From NCBI RefSeq assembly GCF_013375555.1, contig NZ_JABXWB010000001.1, positions 806,001 to 870,000 of the forward strand: a DNA stretch of 64,000 nucleotides, given 5' to 3'. This stretch comes from Sphingobium sp. EM0848. GTDB lineage: Bacteria; Pseudomonadota; Alphaproteobacteria; Sphingomonadales; Sphingomonadaceae. Position numbers and translations under genes: made by a program. Positions 35,099 to 42,915 of the stretch are shown piece after piece (within the stretch, counting starts at the first letter, position 1; every line of letters starts with the position of its first letter). Below the pieces are notes generated by a model. It made no database searches and was not told the origin of the DNA. It was given only the letters and a program-made list of their open reading frames with translations.

Positions 35099-35278
35099 TA
35101 GCAATGGCACAGCAGCGTAAGACGCCTCCCCCACATCTCCTTGATGATACAATTCCTGCCAAAGCTCATCCCAAGCAACCTTAGCATCACCGTCGAGCAG
35201 TTTGCCAATCGCATTGCGCGGATCGTAGGGCGTGCGATAACCGCCGCAAAGTCCAGTCCACCGTCCTTCGTCCGCCAT
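35099..35278 (-). pseudogene. 5' fragment of the gene split by IS630
   Basis: 60 residues starting at 35278 behind a strong AGGGAGGTGA ribosome site. It reads WTGLCGGYRTPYDPR, then DELWQELYHQGDVGEASY and AAVPLL, then enters the IS630 end and stops after two codons (at 35090). The QGDVGEASYAAVP element recurs in small HEAT-like proteins of unknown function, some thought to be immunity proteins. The rest of the gene is at 33737-34045. Confidence 0.8.
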
Positions 35279-35387
35279 TCTCACCTCCCTCCAATCACCC
35301 GCAGGAACGGCAGGTTTAGGGAGCATCGATGTGCATCGCTATCGTCTTTTTCTGGTCGAAACCTGCCGCCAACTCATCCTCAAATGC

Positions 35388-35414
35388 AAAGGGCGGCCTA
35401 TCAGGCCGCCCTTT
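35388..35414 (-). terminator. rho-independent terminator of the 35443-35763 gene
   Basis: AAAGGGCGGCCT and AGGCCGCCCTTT form a perfect 12-bp stem with a 3-base loop, 28 bases past the stop of the minus-strand gene. On the minus strand the stem ends in TTT. Confidence 0.75.
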
Positions 35415-35442
35415 GCCGTTCCCTAACCGTTCAGCCTTGCTC

Positions 35443-35763
35443 TTAGGCCGCAGCGCTCTCCGGCTCGATGGCGAACAGGGTCACGCCCTTATATTTGGAG
35501 TCGCTCTGGTCGTAGAGGCCGTGCATCGCCTCGAACTGTTCATCGATCAGGCTGACGTCGTTGAGACCCGCCAGCTTGAACGTGCCGAGCTTCAACTCAC
35601 GCGGTGGGCGTCCGTCGCGTTCGATCGTCACCGCGTCGATGAACATTTCATCATGGCGGGTGTAGAGGATATGCGGCGCCAGTTTCACGACCATCTTGTT
35701 ATAGGTCGCCATCAGGCATTTCTGGAGCGCGATTGCTTCGAAGAAGGTGGTTGGAGGGGTCAT
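35443..35763 (-). CDS. conserved hypothetical protein
   Basis: 106 residues, no signal peptide. The core VKLAPHILYTRHDEMFIDAV, ERDGRPPRELKLGTFKL is compact and looks like a small beta domain; I do not recognise a named family. Start at 35763; an internal ATG at 35712 is possible. It marks the return to conserved chromosome after the accessory patch and is followed by a clear terminator. Confidence 0.65.
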   Translation of the reverse strand: MTPPTTFFEAIALQKCLMATYNKMVVKLAPHILYTRHDEMFIDAVTIERDGRPPRELKLGTFKLAGLNDVSLIDEQFEAMHGLYDQSDSKYKGVTLFAIEPESAAA

Positions 35764-35911
35764 AACCCGTTTTTCATGACCGATTTGACGCGCCGGTTCA
35801 ATTGCTTTGTGCGCCGCACCATCGCTTCGTGGCGCAACTGGCCTGTTTTCGGGACGAAAGGCGTTCTATTTCCTGCGTTTGCCTTGATCGCGAGGGGGCG
35901 GGGCGATGCTT

Positions 35912-36841
35912 TCAGTGCTTCTTGAACAGATGCAGCGCCGCCACGATGACGCCGCCGACGACCAGCCCCACCAGACCCCCGCCAATGGCATTCACCAGCC
36001 AATCGACAAAGGACGCTATGGCGGGAACGGCATGGGCGGCCAGTTCAGCGACATGATGGATCGCGCCGGGAATCGCGTCCCAATGAAACTCATGCAGGCC
36101 GTGGACGATCAGCCCGCCGCCGACCCACAGCATCGCCGCCGTGCCGACCGCGCCCAATATCGACATCAGCACCGGCATCGCCTTCACCATGGCGCGCCCA
36201 AGGGCTTGCGCGCCTGCCGAACGGCGCTCGGCAAGGTGCAGGCCGATATCGTCCATCTTCACGATGAAGCCGACCACGCCATAGACGCCCGCCGTGATGA
36301 GGATGGCGACGACCACCAGAATGATCGCCTGTTCCCAGATCGGTTCGCTGGCCACCGTGCCGAGCGCGATCGCCATGATCTCCCCCGAGAGGATGAAATC
36401 GGTGCGGATCGCGCCGGACACCTTCTGATCCTCCAGCTCTCGCGAGCTGTGCGTGGTCAGCGCGTCTTCCGCCACATCATGCCCGCCCTGAACCGCCTCC
36501 AGCAGTTTCTCGACCGCCTCGAAGCAGAGAAAGGCGCCGCCCAGCATCAGCAGCGGCGGCAGCAGCCAGGGCGCAAAGGCGCTCAGCACCAGCGCGGCGG
36601 GCAACAGGAACAGTAATTTGTTGCGCAGCGACCCCTTGGCGATCTTCCAGATGATCGGCAGTTCGCGTTCGGGCGTCAGGCCCATGACGTAGCGCGGCGT
36701 GACGGCGGTATCGTCGATCACCACGCCGGCGGCTTTCGATCCCGCCTTGCCCGCGGCGGCGGCGACATCGTCCAGCGAACTGGCGGCAAGCTTGGCAATC
36801 CCCGCTACGTCATCGAGCAGCGCGATCAGACCCGAAGGCAT
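35912..36841 (-). CDS. DUF808 (YedI-like) membrane protein
   Basis: 309 residues: MPSGLIALLDDVAGIAKLAASSLDDVAAAAGKA-type N-terminus, DDTAVTPRYVMGL, ELPIIWKIAKGSLRNK, then about six to seven membrane helices. All are hallmarks of DUF808. Function unknown. Confidence 0.9.
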   Translation of the reverse strand: MPSGLIALLDDVAGIAKLAASSLDDVAAAAGKAGSKAAGVVIDDTAVTPRYVMGLTPERELPIIWKIAKGSLRNKLLFLLPAALVLSAFAPWLLPPLLMLGGAFLCFEAVEKLLEAVQGGHDVAEDALTTHSSRELEDQKVSGAIRTDFILSGEIMAIALGTVASEPIWEQAIILVVVAILITAGVYGVVGFIVKMDDIGLHLAERRSAGAQALGRAMVKAMPVLMSILGAVGTAAMLWVGGGLIVHGLHEFHWDAIPGAIHHVAELAAHAVPAIASFVDWLVNAIGGGLVGLVVGGVIVAALHLFKKH

Positions 36842-36942
36842 TGAACTTATTCCCCTGTTGATACCGGCGCACGACCGGAAGCCGTCTCATAGAGACGGGG
36901 CAGGGGACGGGCAATGCTCCTCAATCGTTGCGGCAAGGCGGC

Positions 36943-37188
36943 TTAATGAAGGCCGCGATAATTGCCCGGCGGGTCGCTGGCGGGGAAGCTCTCGTCAAGC
37001 TGTTCATCCACCATGTCCCAGTCGCGGGCGTCGATATGCTGCTCTGCTGGCCCGGCGTCGCGCACTTGGCCAGAGGAGAAACTGGGCGCCCAGACCTCTC
37101 CCTCACGCCTGGCCTGCCATTCCTTCCAGCCCTTCCATGCCGCCGCGCCAAGCCCGGTCAGGAAGGCGAGTTTCAACAACCCTTTCAT
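36943..37188 (-). CDS. small hypothetical protein
   Basis: 81 residues: one N-terminal hydrophobic helix (LLKLAFLTGLGAAAW), then charged sequence ending DESFPASDPPGNYRG, an ending seen in many small alphaproteobacterial proteins. Its ATG overlaps the stop of the upstream gene (ATGA), so the two are a pair. Confidence 0.6.
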   Translation of the reverse strand: MKGLLKLAFLTGLGAAAWKGWKEWQARREGEVWAPSFSSGQVRDAGPAEQHIDARDWDMVDEQLDESFPASDPPGNYRGLH

Positions 37189-37556
37189 TTCGGCTTCTCC
37201 TCTGGATCATGCAGATGCACCCAATCGGCGCGATTGCCGCTGACGCCATCGGGCGACAGGGCGATTTCGCCTTCCTCGTCGGTTCCGGCGAGCGGTTCGC
37301 TTGCCTGGGATGGCGCCCCGACGGCCCATCGTTCACGCAGCGCCGCGTCGATCATCGCTTCCCATATGCGTCCGTCGCCCGCCTTGCTCATGGCCTCATC
37401 GGGGCTTTTCAGCAGGGCGATCAGGCTTGCGGCATCCTCGACATGCTCTTCCCAGCGATCGGGATCGCGGGCGGCCAGATGGCGGGCCAGCCGTTCGATG
37501 AGAGTGCGCTGCTCCATGCCGCCATGAACGCCGTTCGGGTCGCTCTGTTCCGTCAA
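37185..37556 (-). CDS. hypothetical protein
   Basis: 123 residues, acidic and helical (LIERLARHLAARDPDRWEEHVEDAASLIALL). No domain recognised. Translationally coupled to the small gene at 36943-37188. Confidence 0.55.
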   Translation of the reverse strand: MTEQSDPNGVHGGMEQRTLIERLARHLAARDPDRWEEHVEDAASLIALLKSPDEAMSKAGDGRIWEAMIDAALRERWAVGAPSQASEPLAGTDEEGEIALSPDGVSGNRADWVHLHDPEEKPK

Positions 37557-37648
37557 TTCATAACGTCTGTGCAGCGGTGTGAACGTCGCTGCGCGCCGCT
37601 GTTTGGAGAGCGCGAAAAAGGCTTGGGGCGCAGGGCTGAAGCGGAGCG

Positions 37649-38395
37649 TTATTTCTCCATCCTGATCTCGAACAGCTTCGCCCAGTTCTTGCCGGTCACG
37701 AACAGGCGGTCGCCCTTGGCGTCATAGGCGATGCCATTGGCCACTGCGTCGCTTTCCCTGGCGCCGCTGTCCTTGATGAGGGGGGTGATGTCGAGCCAGT
37801 CGATGACGGCGCCGGTGCGCGGATCGATCCGGACGATATGGCTGTCGTACCAGATATTGGCCCAGATCTCGCCCTTCACATATTCCAGTTCATTCAGCCG
37901 TTCGACCGGGCGGCCATTCCAGGTTACGGTGATGCGCCGTTCCTCGGTCAGTTTTTCGGGATCGAGGAAGCGTAGTTGCGGGGAACCGTCGCTCATGATG
38001 ATGCTGCGGCCGTCCTGCGTCAGCCCCCAGCCTTCCCCTTCATAACGAAAATCGGAAATGGGCGAAAAGTCATTGAGTTTCCAGACGAAACCCTGCCGGT
38101 GCCGCCAGGTGAGGCTGATCAGCCGGTCCTTCCAGTTGACGATGCCTTCACCGAAATAGGGACGGGGGATGATGCGGCGCTTCAGCGTCTTGCCGGTCTT
38201 GAGGTCGACCTTGCGGATGTCCGACTGCCCTTCAAGGCCGGTGCTCTCATAGAGCGCGCCGTCGTGGAAGAAGAGGCCCTCGGTAAAGGCGCCCGGATCG
38301 TGGGGCCAGGTTTTGACCAGTTTCCAATGCGTCTCGGCCAGCGCCGGAGTGGCCAGCAACAACGCGCCCAGCAGTGCGACGGACAGGTGCCTCAT
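37649..38395 (-). CDS. glutaminyl-peptide cyclotransferase, beta-propeller type
   Basis: 248 residues with a signal peptide (LLGALLLATPALA). WPHDPGAFTEGLFFHDGALYESTGL, SDGSPQLRFLDP and LNELEYVKGEIWANIWYD are repeats of the five-bladed propeller of plant- and bacterial-type glutaminyl cyclases. It would form N-terminal pyroglutamate on exported proteins in the periplasm. Its ATG overlaps the ygfZ stop. Confidence 0.88.
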   Translation of the reverse strand: MRHLSVALLGALLLATPALAETHWKLVKTWPHDPGAFTEGLFFHDGALYESTGLEGQSDIRKVDLKTGKTLKRRIIPRPYFGEGIVNWKDRLISLTWRHRQGFVWKLNDFSPISDFRYEGEGWGLTQDGRSIIMSDGSPQLRFLDPEKLTEERRITVTWNGRPVERLNELEYVKGEIWANIWYDSHIVRIDPRTGAVIDWLDITPLIKDSGARESDAVANGIAYDAKGDRLFVTGKNWAKLFEIRMEK

Positions 38396-39129
38396 TCGGC
38401 TGCCTGCTCCGCCATCGCGCTGGCGAGCCAGCCGGGCAGGGCGGCGGGGTCGAGATCCTCTACCCGGCGCAGCTCGATGGAGAGGTCAAGATCGGGCAGC
38501 AGGGCCTTCTGGCGCTTCTCATCGGCCTGCGCCAACGGCACTGCGACCAGCCGCCGGTTCACCTTGTTGCGATAATGCATGCGGGCTGTATTCTCCTGCC
38601 CGACATAGCAGCCCTTGTCATAATCGACGCCGTGCAATTCCTCGGCATTGGTTTCCAGCCACAATATCTGATCCTGCCCCAGTTCCCCGACGCCCTCGAA
38701 CACGCCCAGCGCCAGCCGGTGCGCGCGGAAAGCCGCCGACGCATCGCCGCCATCAGCCGGTGCGATCCAGCGATGGCCCAGGGCATTGAGGCGCGGATCG
38801 CGGGACTTGTCCTCCGCCTCCGGCGCCCAATGCACGGCCAGCCCTTCCTCCCTGGCAATCACGACCTTTCGCCGCAGCCGGTAAAGCGTCAGCCGCTTCG
38901 CCAGCGCATCGGCCTGTGCCGCTTCGCAATCGATCAGCACATCCGCGCCATCGGCCCAAAGGATGAAGTCGAACAGGGCCTTGCCCTGCGGTGTCAGCAG
39001 CCCGGTCCAGCGCGGCTCATCCGGTTTCAGCGTCGGCACGTCGCGGGTCAGCAGGCCCTGCAGAAAGGCTTTTGCTTCTTCACCGGAAATTCTGAGGATC
39101 GCGCGGTCGCTTAGGGTGGTGCCAGTCAT
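38392..39129 (-). CDS. ygfZ: folate-binding protein YgfZ (iron-sulfur cluster assembly)
   Basis: 245 residues. The signature KGCYVGQENTARMHYR, with its conserved Cys, and an N-terminal GcvT-like fold (FLQGLLTRDVPTL) identify YgfZ/CAF17/IBA57. It helps mature certain Fe-S enzymes. Neither ATG 39129 nor the upstream GTG 39147 has a good ribosome site; ATG is preferred by family alignment. The divergent dihydroorotase-like gene starts only 50 bases away. Confidence 0.88.
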   Translation of the reverse strand: MTGTTLSDRAILRISGEEAKAFLQGLLTRDVPTLKPDEPRWTGLLTPQGKALFDFILWADGADVLIDCEAAQADALAKRLTLYRLRRKVVIAREEGLAVHWAPEAEDKSRDPRLNALGHRWIAPADGGDASAAFRAHRLALGVFEGVGELGQDQILWLETNAEELHGVDYDKGCYVGQENTARMHYRNKVNRRLVAVPLAQADEKRQKALLPDLDLSIELRRVEDLDPAALPGWLASAMAEQAAE

Positions 39130-39179
39130 CGGCTTTAGGTAGGACACTCGCCAACCATATCCAAGCGGTGAGCTGTGTC

Positions 39180-40523
39180 ATGTCCCAAACTTTCGACCTT
39201 ATCCTGAAGAACGGCACCGTCCACACCCCCGGCGGCGCGGAAAGCGTGGACGTGGGCGTGCGGGGCGGCCGGATCGTCGCCATCGGCACGAGCCTGGGGA
39301 ACGGGGGAGGCGATGCGGGCGAGACGATCGATTGCACCGGACTCGACGTGTTGCCGGGCTGTATGGACAGTCAGGTCCATTTCCGCGAACCGGGGCTGGA
39401 GCATAAGGAAGACCTCGAATCGGGCAGCCGCGCGGCGGTGCTGGGCGGTGTGACGGCGGTGTTCGAAATGCCGAACACCAACCCCAATACCGACACGGCC
39501 GAACGCGTCCACGACAAGCTCAATCGCGCCCATCATCGCATGTGGTGCGATCATGCCTTCTATGTCGGCGCCACGGCCGACAATGCCGAGCAGCTTAAGG
39601 AACTGGAGCGCATTCCCGGTACTTCGGGCGTCAAGATCTTCATGGGTGCGTCCACTGGAAGCCTGCTGGTGGACGATGATGCAGCGCTTTCGCGGGTGCT
39701 GGCCAGCGGCACGCGCCGCGTCGCCATCCACGCGGAGGACGAAGCGCGGATGAACGCCCGCAAGGACTTGCGGGTAGAAGGCGATCCATCCTCCCATCCC
39801 GTCTGGCGTGACGATGAAAGTGCGATGATCGCGACGAAGCGCATCATCGACCTGGCCCGAAAGGCGCGCCGTCGCATCCACATCCTGCATGTCACCACGC
39901 CTGCCGAACTGGAATATATCGCGCAGCACAAGGACATCGCGACCTGCGAAGTGACGCCGCAGCATCTGACCCTCGCGGCGGAGGATGCCTATCCGCGCCT
40001 TGGCACCTATGCCCAGATGAATCCGCCGATCCGCTCGCAGGCGCATCGCGACGGGCTGTGGCACTGGCTCAACCAGGGCGTGCCCGATGTGTTGGGCAGC
40101 GACCATGCGCCCCACACGATCGAGGAAAAGGCGAAAGCCTATCCCGCGTCGCCCAGCGGCATGCCCGGTGTCCAGACGCTGGTGCCGCTGCTGCTCAACC
40201 ATGTGGCGGAGGGGCGCCTGTCGCTGCGCCGCTTCATCGAGCTGACTTCTTCGGGTCCGCAGCGTGTGTTCGGGCTGGTGGGCAAGGGGCGTATCGCGCT
40301 TGGTTATGACGCCGACTTCACCATCGTCGATCTCAAGAAGCGCTGGACCGTCGGCAGCGACTGGCTCGCCTCGCGCTGCAACTGGTCGCCGTTCGAGGGG
40401 ATGGACCTTACCGGCAAGGCGGTCGGCACCATCATTCGCGGCCATCGCGTGATGTGGGAAGATACGCTTGCCAATGAAGCGGTCGGTGAACCCGTACGCT
40501 TCGAAGCGACCGAATTCGCCTAA
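39180..40523 (+). CDS. dihydroorotase-like amidohydrolase with altered first metal His
   Basis: 447 residues of the dihydroorotase/hydantoinase family. The metal ligands are Lys152 (GVKIFMGAS, carbamylated in relatives), His184 (VAIHAEDE), His237 (HILHVTT) and Asp308 (LGSDHAPH). The first motif, normally D-x-H-x-H, reads DSQVHFREPG, so His65 is Gln. If active it hydrolyses or forms dihydroorotate in pyrimidine synthesis; alternatives are an allantoinase-like or inactive PyrC' role. Its end overlaps the convergent rarD by four bases. Confidence 0.85.
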   Translation: MSQTFDLILKNGTVHTPGGAESVDVGVRGGRIVAIGTSLGNGGGDAGETIDCTGLDVLPGCMDSQVHFREPGLEHKEDLESGSRAAVLGGVTAVFEMPNTNPNTDTAERVHDKLNRAHHRMWCDHAFYVGATADNAEQLKELERIPGTSGVKIFMGASTGSLLVDDDAALSRVLASGTRRVAIHAEDEARMNARKDLRVEGDPSSHPVWRDDESAMIATKRIIDLARKARRRIHILHVTTPAELEYIAQHKDIATCEVTPQHLTLAAEDAYPRLGTYAQMNPPIRSQAHRDGLWHWLNQGVPDVLGSDHAPHTIEEKAKAYPASPSGMPGVQTLVPLLLNHVAEGRLSLRRFIELTSSGPQRVFGLVGKGRIALGYDADFTIVDLKKRWTVGSDWLASRCNWSPFEGMDLTGKAVGTIIRGHRVMWEDTLANEAVGEPVRFEATEFA

Positions 40524-41422
40524 ACGGTGGCCATCCGGTTGCGGCGGGCGGCGGTGAGGCTGTCCGTCGCAAACAGGATCAGACCAAGCCAGATCAGCGC
40601 AAAGCTCATCATCTGCCCTCGGGACAGTTTCTCTCCGAACAGCAGGACGCCGCTCAGAAACTGGAGCGTGGGCGCGATATATTGCATCAGCCCCAGCATC
40701 GCCATCGGGAGCCGCTGGGCAGCCATGGCGAACAGGACCAGCGGCACGGTCGTGACCGCGCCGCTGATGATCAGCAGCGCCGTCGTCCGGCCGTCGCTGC
40801 CGAGCGCCGAGCCGCCATGGCCCGACAGCCAGAGCAGATAGGCGAGCGCCAACGGCGCCAGCAGCATCGTTTCCGCACCCAGCCCCAGCATCGGCAACAC
40901 CGGGGTCAGTTTCCGTACCAACCCGTAAAGCGCGAAGGTCAGGGCCAGAGCCACGCTGATCCACAAGGTGGTGAGCGCCGACGCCGCCATGATCGCTACG
41001 CCCGTTGCCGCGATGACAATGGCCGCGATCTGCCCGCGCCGCAGCTTTTCCTTGAGGACGACCACGCCCAGGCCGACACTGACCAGGGGATTGAGGAAAT
41101 AGCCGAGGCTCGATGCGATCACATGCCCGCTGTTCACGGCCCAGACATAGGTCAGCCAGTTCGCCCCGATCAGCATGGCCGATGCGCCAAGCGGCAGCAT
41201 CAGGCGCGGATTGCGCAGCACGGCCAGCAGCGCGGGCAGGTTCCGCCTGGCACCCAGCACGCTCAATATCAGGATCAATGACCAAAGGACGCGCTGCGCG
41301 ACGATCTCGACCGGCGCGACATGGTGGAGCAGCCGGAAAAAGATCGGCAACAGCCCCCATGCGCCATAGGCGCCAAGGGCAGCCAGCAGGCCTGCGCGCG
41401 TCCGGGCGGCTTCTTCGGTCAG
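40520..41422 (-). CDS. rarD: EamA-family transporter RarD
   Basis: 300 residues, ten membrane helices, with AYGAWGLLPIFFRLLHHVAP, LIGANWLTYVWAVNSGHVIASSLGYFLNPL and PTLQFLSGVLLFGEKL, all RarD hallmarks. No ATG, GTG or TTG fits the family N-terminus. CTG at 41422 has GGAGG six bases ahead and overlaps the upstream stop (CTGA), so it is the likely start; ATT at 41425 is the alternative. Substrate unknown. Confidence 0.85.
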   Translation of the reverse strand: MTEEAARTRAGLLAALGAYGAWGLLPIFFRLLHHVAPVEIVAQRVLWSLILILSVLGARRNLPALLAVLRNPRLMLPLGASAMLIGANWLTYVWAVNSGHVIASSLGYFLNPLVSVGLGVVVLKEKLRRGQIAAIVIAATGVAIMAASALTTLWISVALALTFALYGLVRKLTPVLPMLGLGAETMLLAPLALAYLLWLSGHGGSALGSDGRTTALLIISGAVTTVPLVLFAMAAQRLPMAMLGLMQYIAPTLQFLSGVLLFGEKLSRGQMMSFALIWLGLILFATDSLTAARRNRMATV

Positions 41423-41640
41423 AATATGCCTCCGCCCAGAAACAGCCGCAGCGCTCCGAACCCCGCGACGGTCAGGCAGAAATTGCGCCCGCCATTGCTG
41501 GAGGAGAACAGGCCGACAAAGGCGCCGAAAAGCGCCATCGGCACCAGCAGCCAGTTCAGCGCGCCCAGCAACGGAAACACCGCCGGGATCATGCAGATCA
41601 GCGTGACAAGTCCGATCAGGGCTGACAGGATGTTGAACAT
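41419..41640 (-). CDS. small membrane protein upstream of rarD
   Basis: 73 residues, two to three hydrophobic helices (MFNILSALIGLVTLICMIPAVF, LVPMALFGAFVGLF, GFGALRLFLGG). Chosen start ATG 41640; the longer frame to 41721 is Arg-rich and non-membrane. The stop overlaps the rarD start, so the two are coupled. Function unknown. Confidence 0.65.
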   Translation of the reverse strand: MFNILSALIGLVTLICMIPAVFPLLGALNWLLVPMALFGAFVGLFSSSNGGRNFCLTVAGFGALRLFLGGGIF

Positions 41641-41799
41641 GGCCGCACAGATGGCGTTTCCACAGCGTCGCGGCAAGCCGGGCGGAGATGCCAGTTGGCG
41701 CAAAATGGCCCGACCGCGCAAAAAGCCGATGATTCACCAAAATCCCTAACGAAAAATTAACCTCTGCTCTTCATCCCTTGTTTACGAAGGAGTGAAGCC

Positions 41800-42468
41800 A
41801 TGGCGTCTGTTCGATCTTTCGGTGCCCTCGCGCTTGTCTTGGCCCTGTCGCTGACGGGTTGCGGCAAGGGGAAGAAGGAGGCCGATCTGAACGCGCTGGA
41901 CAATGCGCTGACCGGCAATGTGGCGGAAGGAGCAATGGCCGGTGAGCCGGAGGCGAAGCTGCCTGCGCTGAAGGGCGATGCGGCCAAGGCGCTGGCGCAA
42001 TCGGTCAAGCTCGCCGGGGGCAAGCTGCTCGCCACGCCCGCCGCGACCCAAAGCGAAACGCCGGAACCGGCTGACCGCCTGGCCACTGTCGCCAGCGAAC
42101 AGCAAAAGCCCGGCGGCAATGCGTTTTGCCGCAAGCAACTGGATTATGGTGCGCAATGGGCGAGCCGCCTGCCGGAACCCTTCACCCTCTATCCGGGCGC
42201 GCAGCTGACGGAGGCGGCGGGTGCGGAGAAAAATGGCTGCACCTTGCGCGCGGCGACCTTCGTGACGCCGGTGCCGCGCCAGAGCGTGATGGATTTCTAT
42301 TATACGCAGGCCCGCCGCGCCGGCTTCGATGCCGAACATAAGGTCGTGGGCGCCGATCATGTGCTGGGCGGCACGCGCAAGGATGACGGCAGCGCTTTCC
42401 TGCTGCTCTTCTCCGACGCACCGGGCGGCAGGACCAGCGTGGACGTGATCGCGGACAATGGGCGATAG
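41800..42468 (+). CDS. hypothetical lipoprotein
   Basis: 222 residues with a lipoprotein signal (ALVLALSLTGC, lipidated Cys about residue 21). The mature part has an Ala/Glu-rich linker, then a folded domain (FCRKQLDYGAQWASRLPEPF, RQSVMDFYYTQARRAGFD). I do not recognise the domain. Ribosome site GAAGGAG at 41786-41792. Confidence 0.7.
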   Translation: MASVRSFGALALVLALSLTGCGKGKKEADLNALDNALTGNVAEGAMAGEPEAKLPALKGDAAKALAQSVKLAGGKLLATPAATQSETPEPADRLATVASEQQKPGGNAFCRKQLDYGAQWASRLPEPFTLYPGAQLTEAAGAEKNGCTLRAATFVTPVPRQSVMDFYYTQARRAGFDAEHKVVGADHVLGGTRKDDGSAFLLLFSDAPGGRTSVDVIADNGR

Positions 42469-42531
42469 GATGCTGCATCCTTTCCAATGATCGCTTCCCA
42501 ATGCCGCCAAAAATGCTCTAGGGCGGGCGGC

Positions 42532-42915
42532 ATGATCAATATCTTCCTCGTCATGGCAGGCGGCGCCGTTGGATCGGCGCTGCGCTATCTGCTCGGGCGT
42601 CTCGCAGGCCAGTTGCTTCCCGGCGCCCTGTGGCCCTGGGGCACCTATGCGGCCAATATCGTCGGCGGCTTTGCCATGGGCCTGCTGGCGGGCTTCCTTG
42701 CGCGCTTCAATACCGGGCCGGGCGAACCGATCCGTCTGCTGCTGGCCGTGGGCGTGTTGGGCGGCTTCACCACCTTCTCCTCCTTCAGCCTTGAGACGGT
42801 GCTGATGATCGAGCGCGGGCAGTTGGGCATGGCGCTGGCCTATGCCGCCTTTTCCGTCATCGGCGCAGTCGGCGCGCTGGCCGGCGGCCTTGCCATTATG
42901 AGGAGCGTAGCATGA
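42532..42915 (+). CDS. crcB: fluoride channel CrcB/Fluc
   Basis: 127 residues, four membrane helices. GGAVGSALRYLLGR, the pore Asn in NIVGGFAMGLL and GGFTTFSSFSLE match Fluc channels, which export fluoride as dual-topology dimers. The start overlaps no gene; upstream GGGCGGGCGG is a weak ribosome site. No fluoride riboswitch seen in the 63-base gap. The stop overlaps the rluC ATG. Confidence 0.92.
   Translation: MINIFLVMAGGAVGSALRYLLGRLAGQLLPGALWPWGTYAANIVGGFAMGLLAGFLARFNTGPGEPIRLLLAVGVLGGFTTFSSFSLETVLMIERGQLGMALAYAAFSVIGAVGALAGGLAIMRSVA

Noticed and set aside
39135..41360. 741-residue minus-strand frame across the dihydroorotase-like gene
   Set aside because: It is opposite a gene with clear amidohydrolase motifs and has the His/Arg/Gly composition of antisense translation.
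42469..42531. Fluoride riboswitch ahead of crcB
   Set aside because: The 63-base gap shows none of the expected conserved elements and is short for one.
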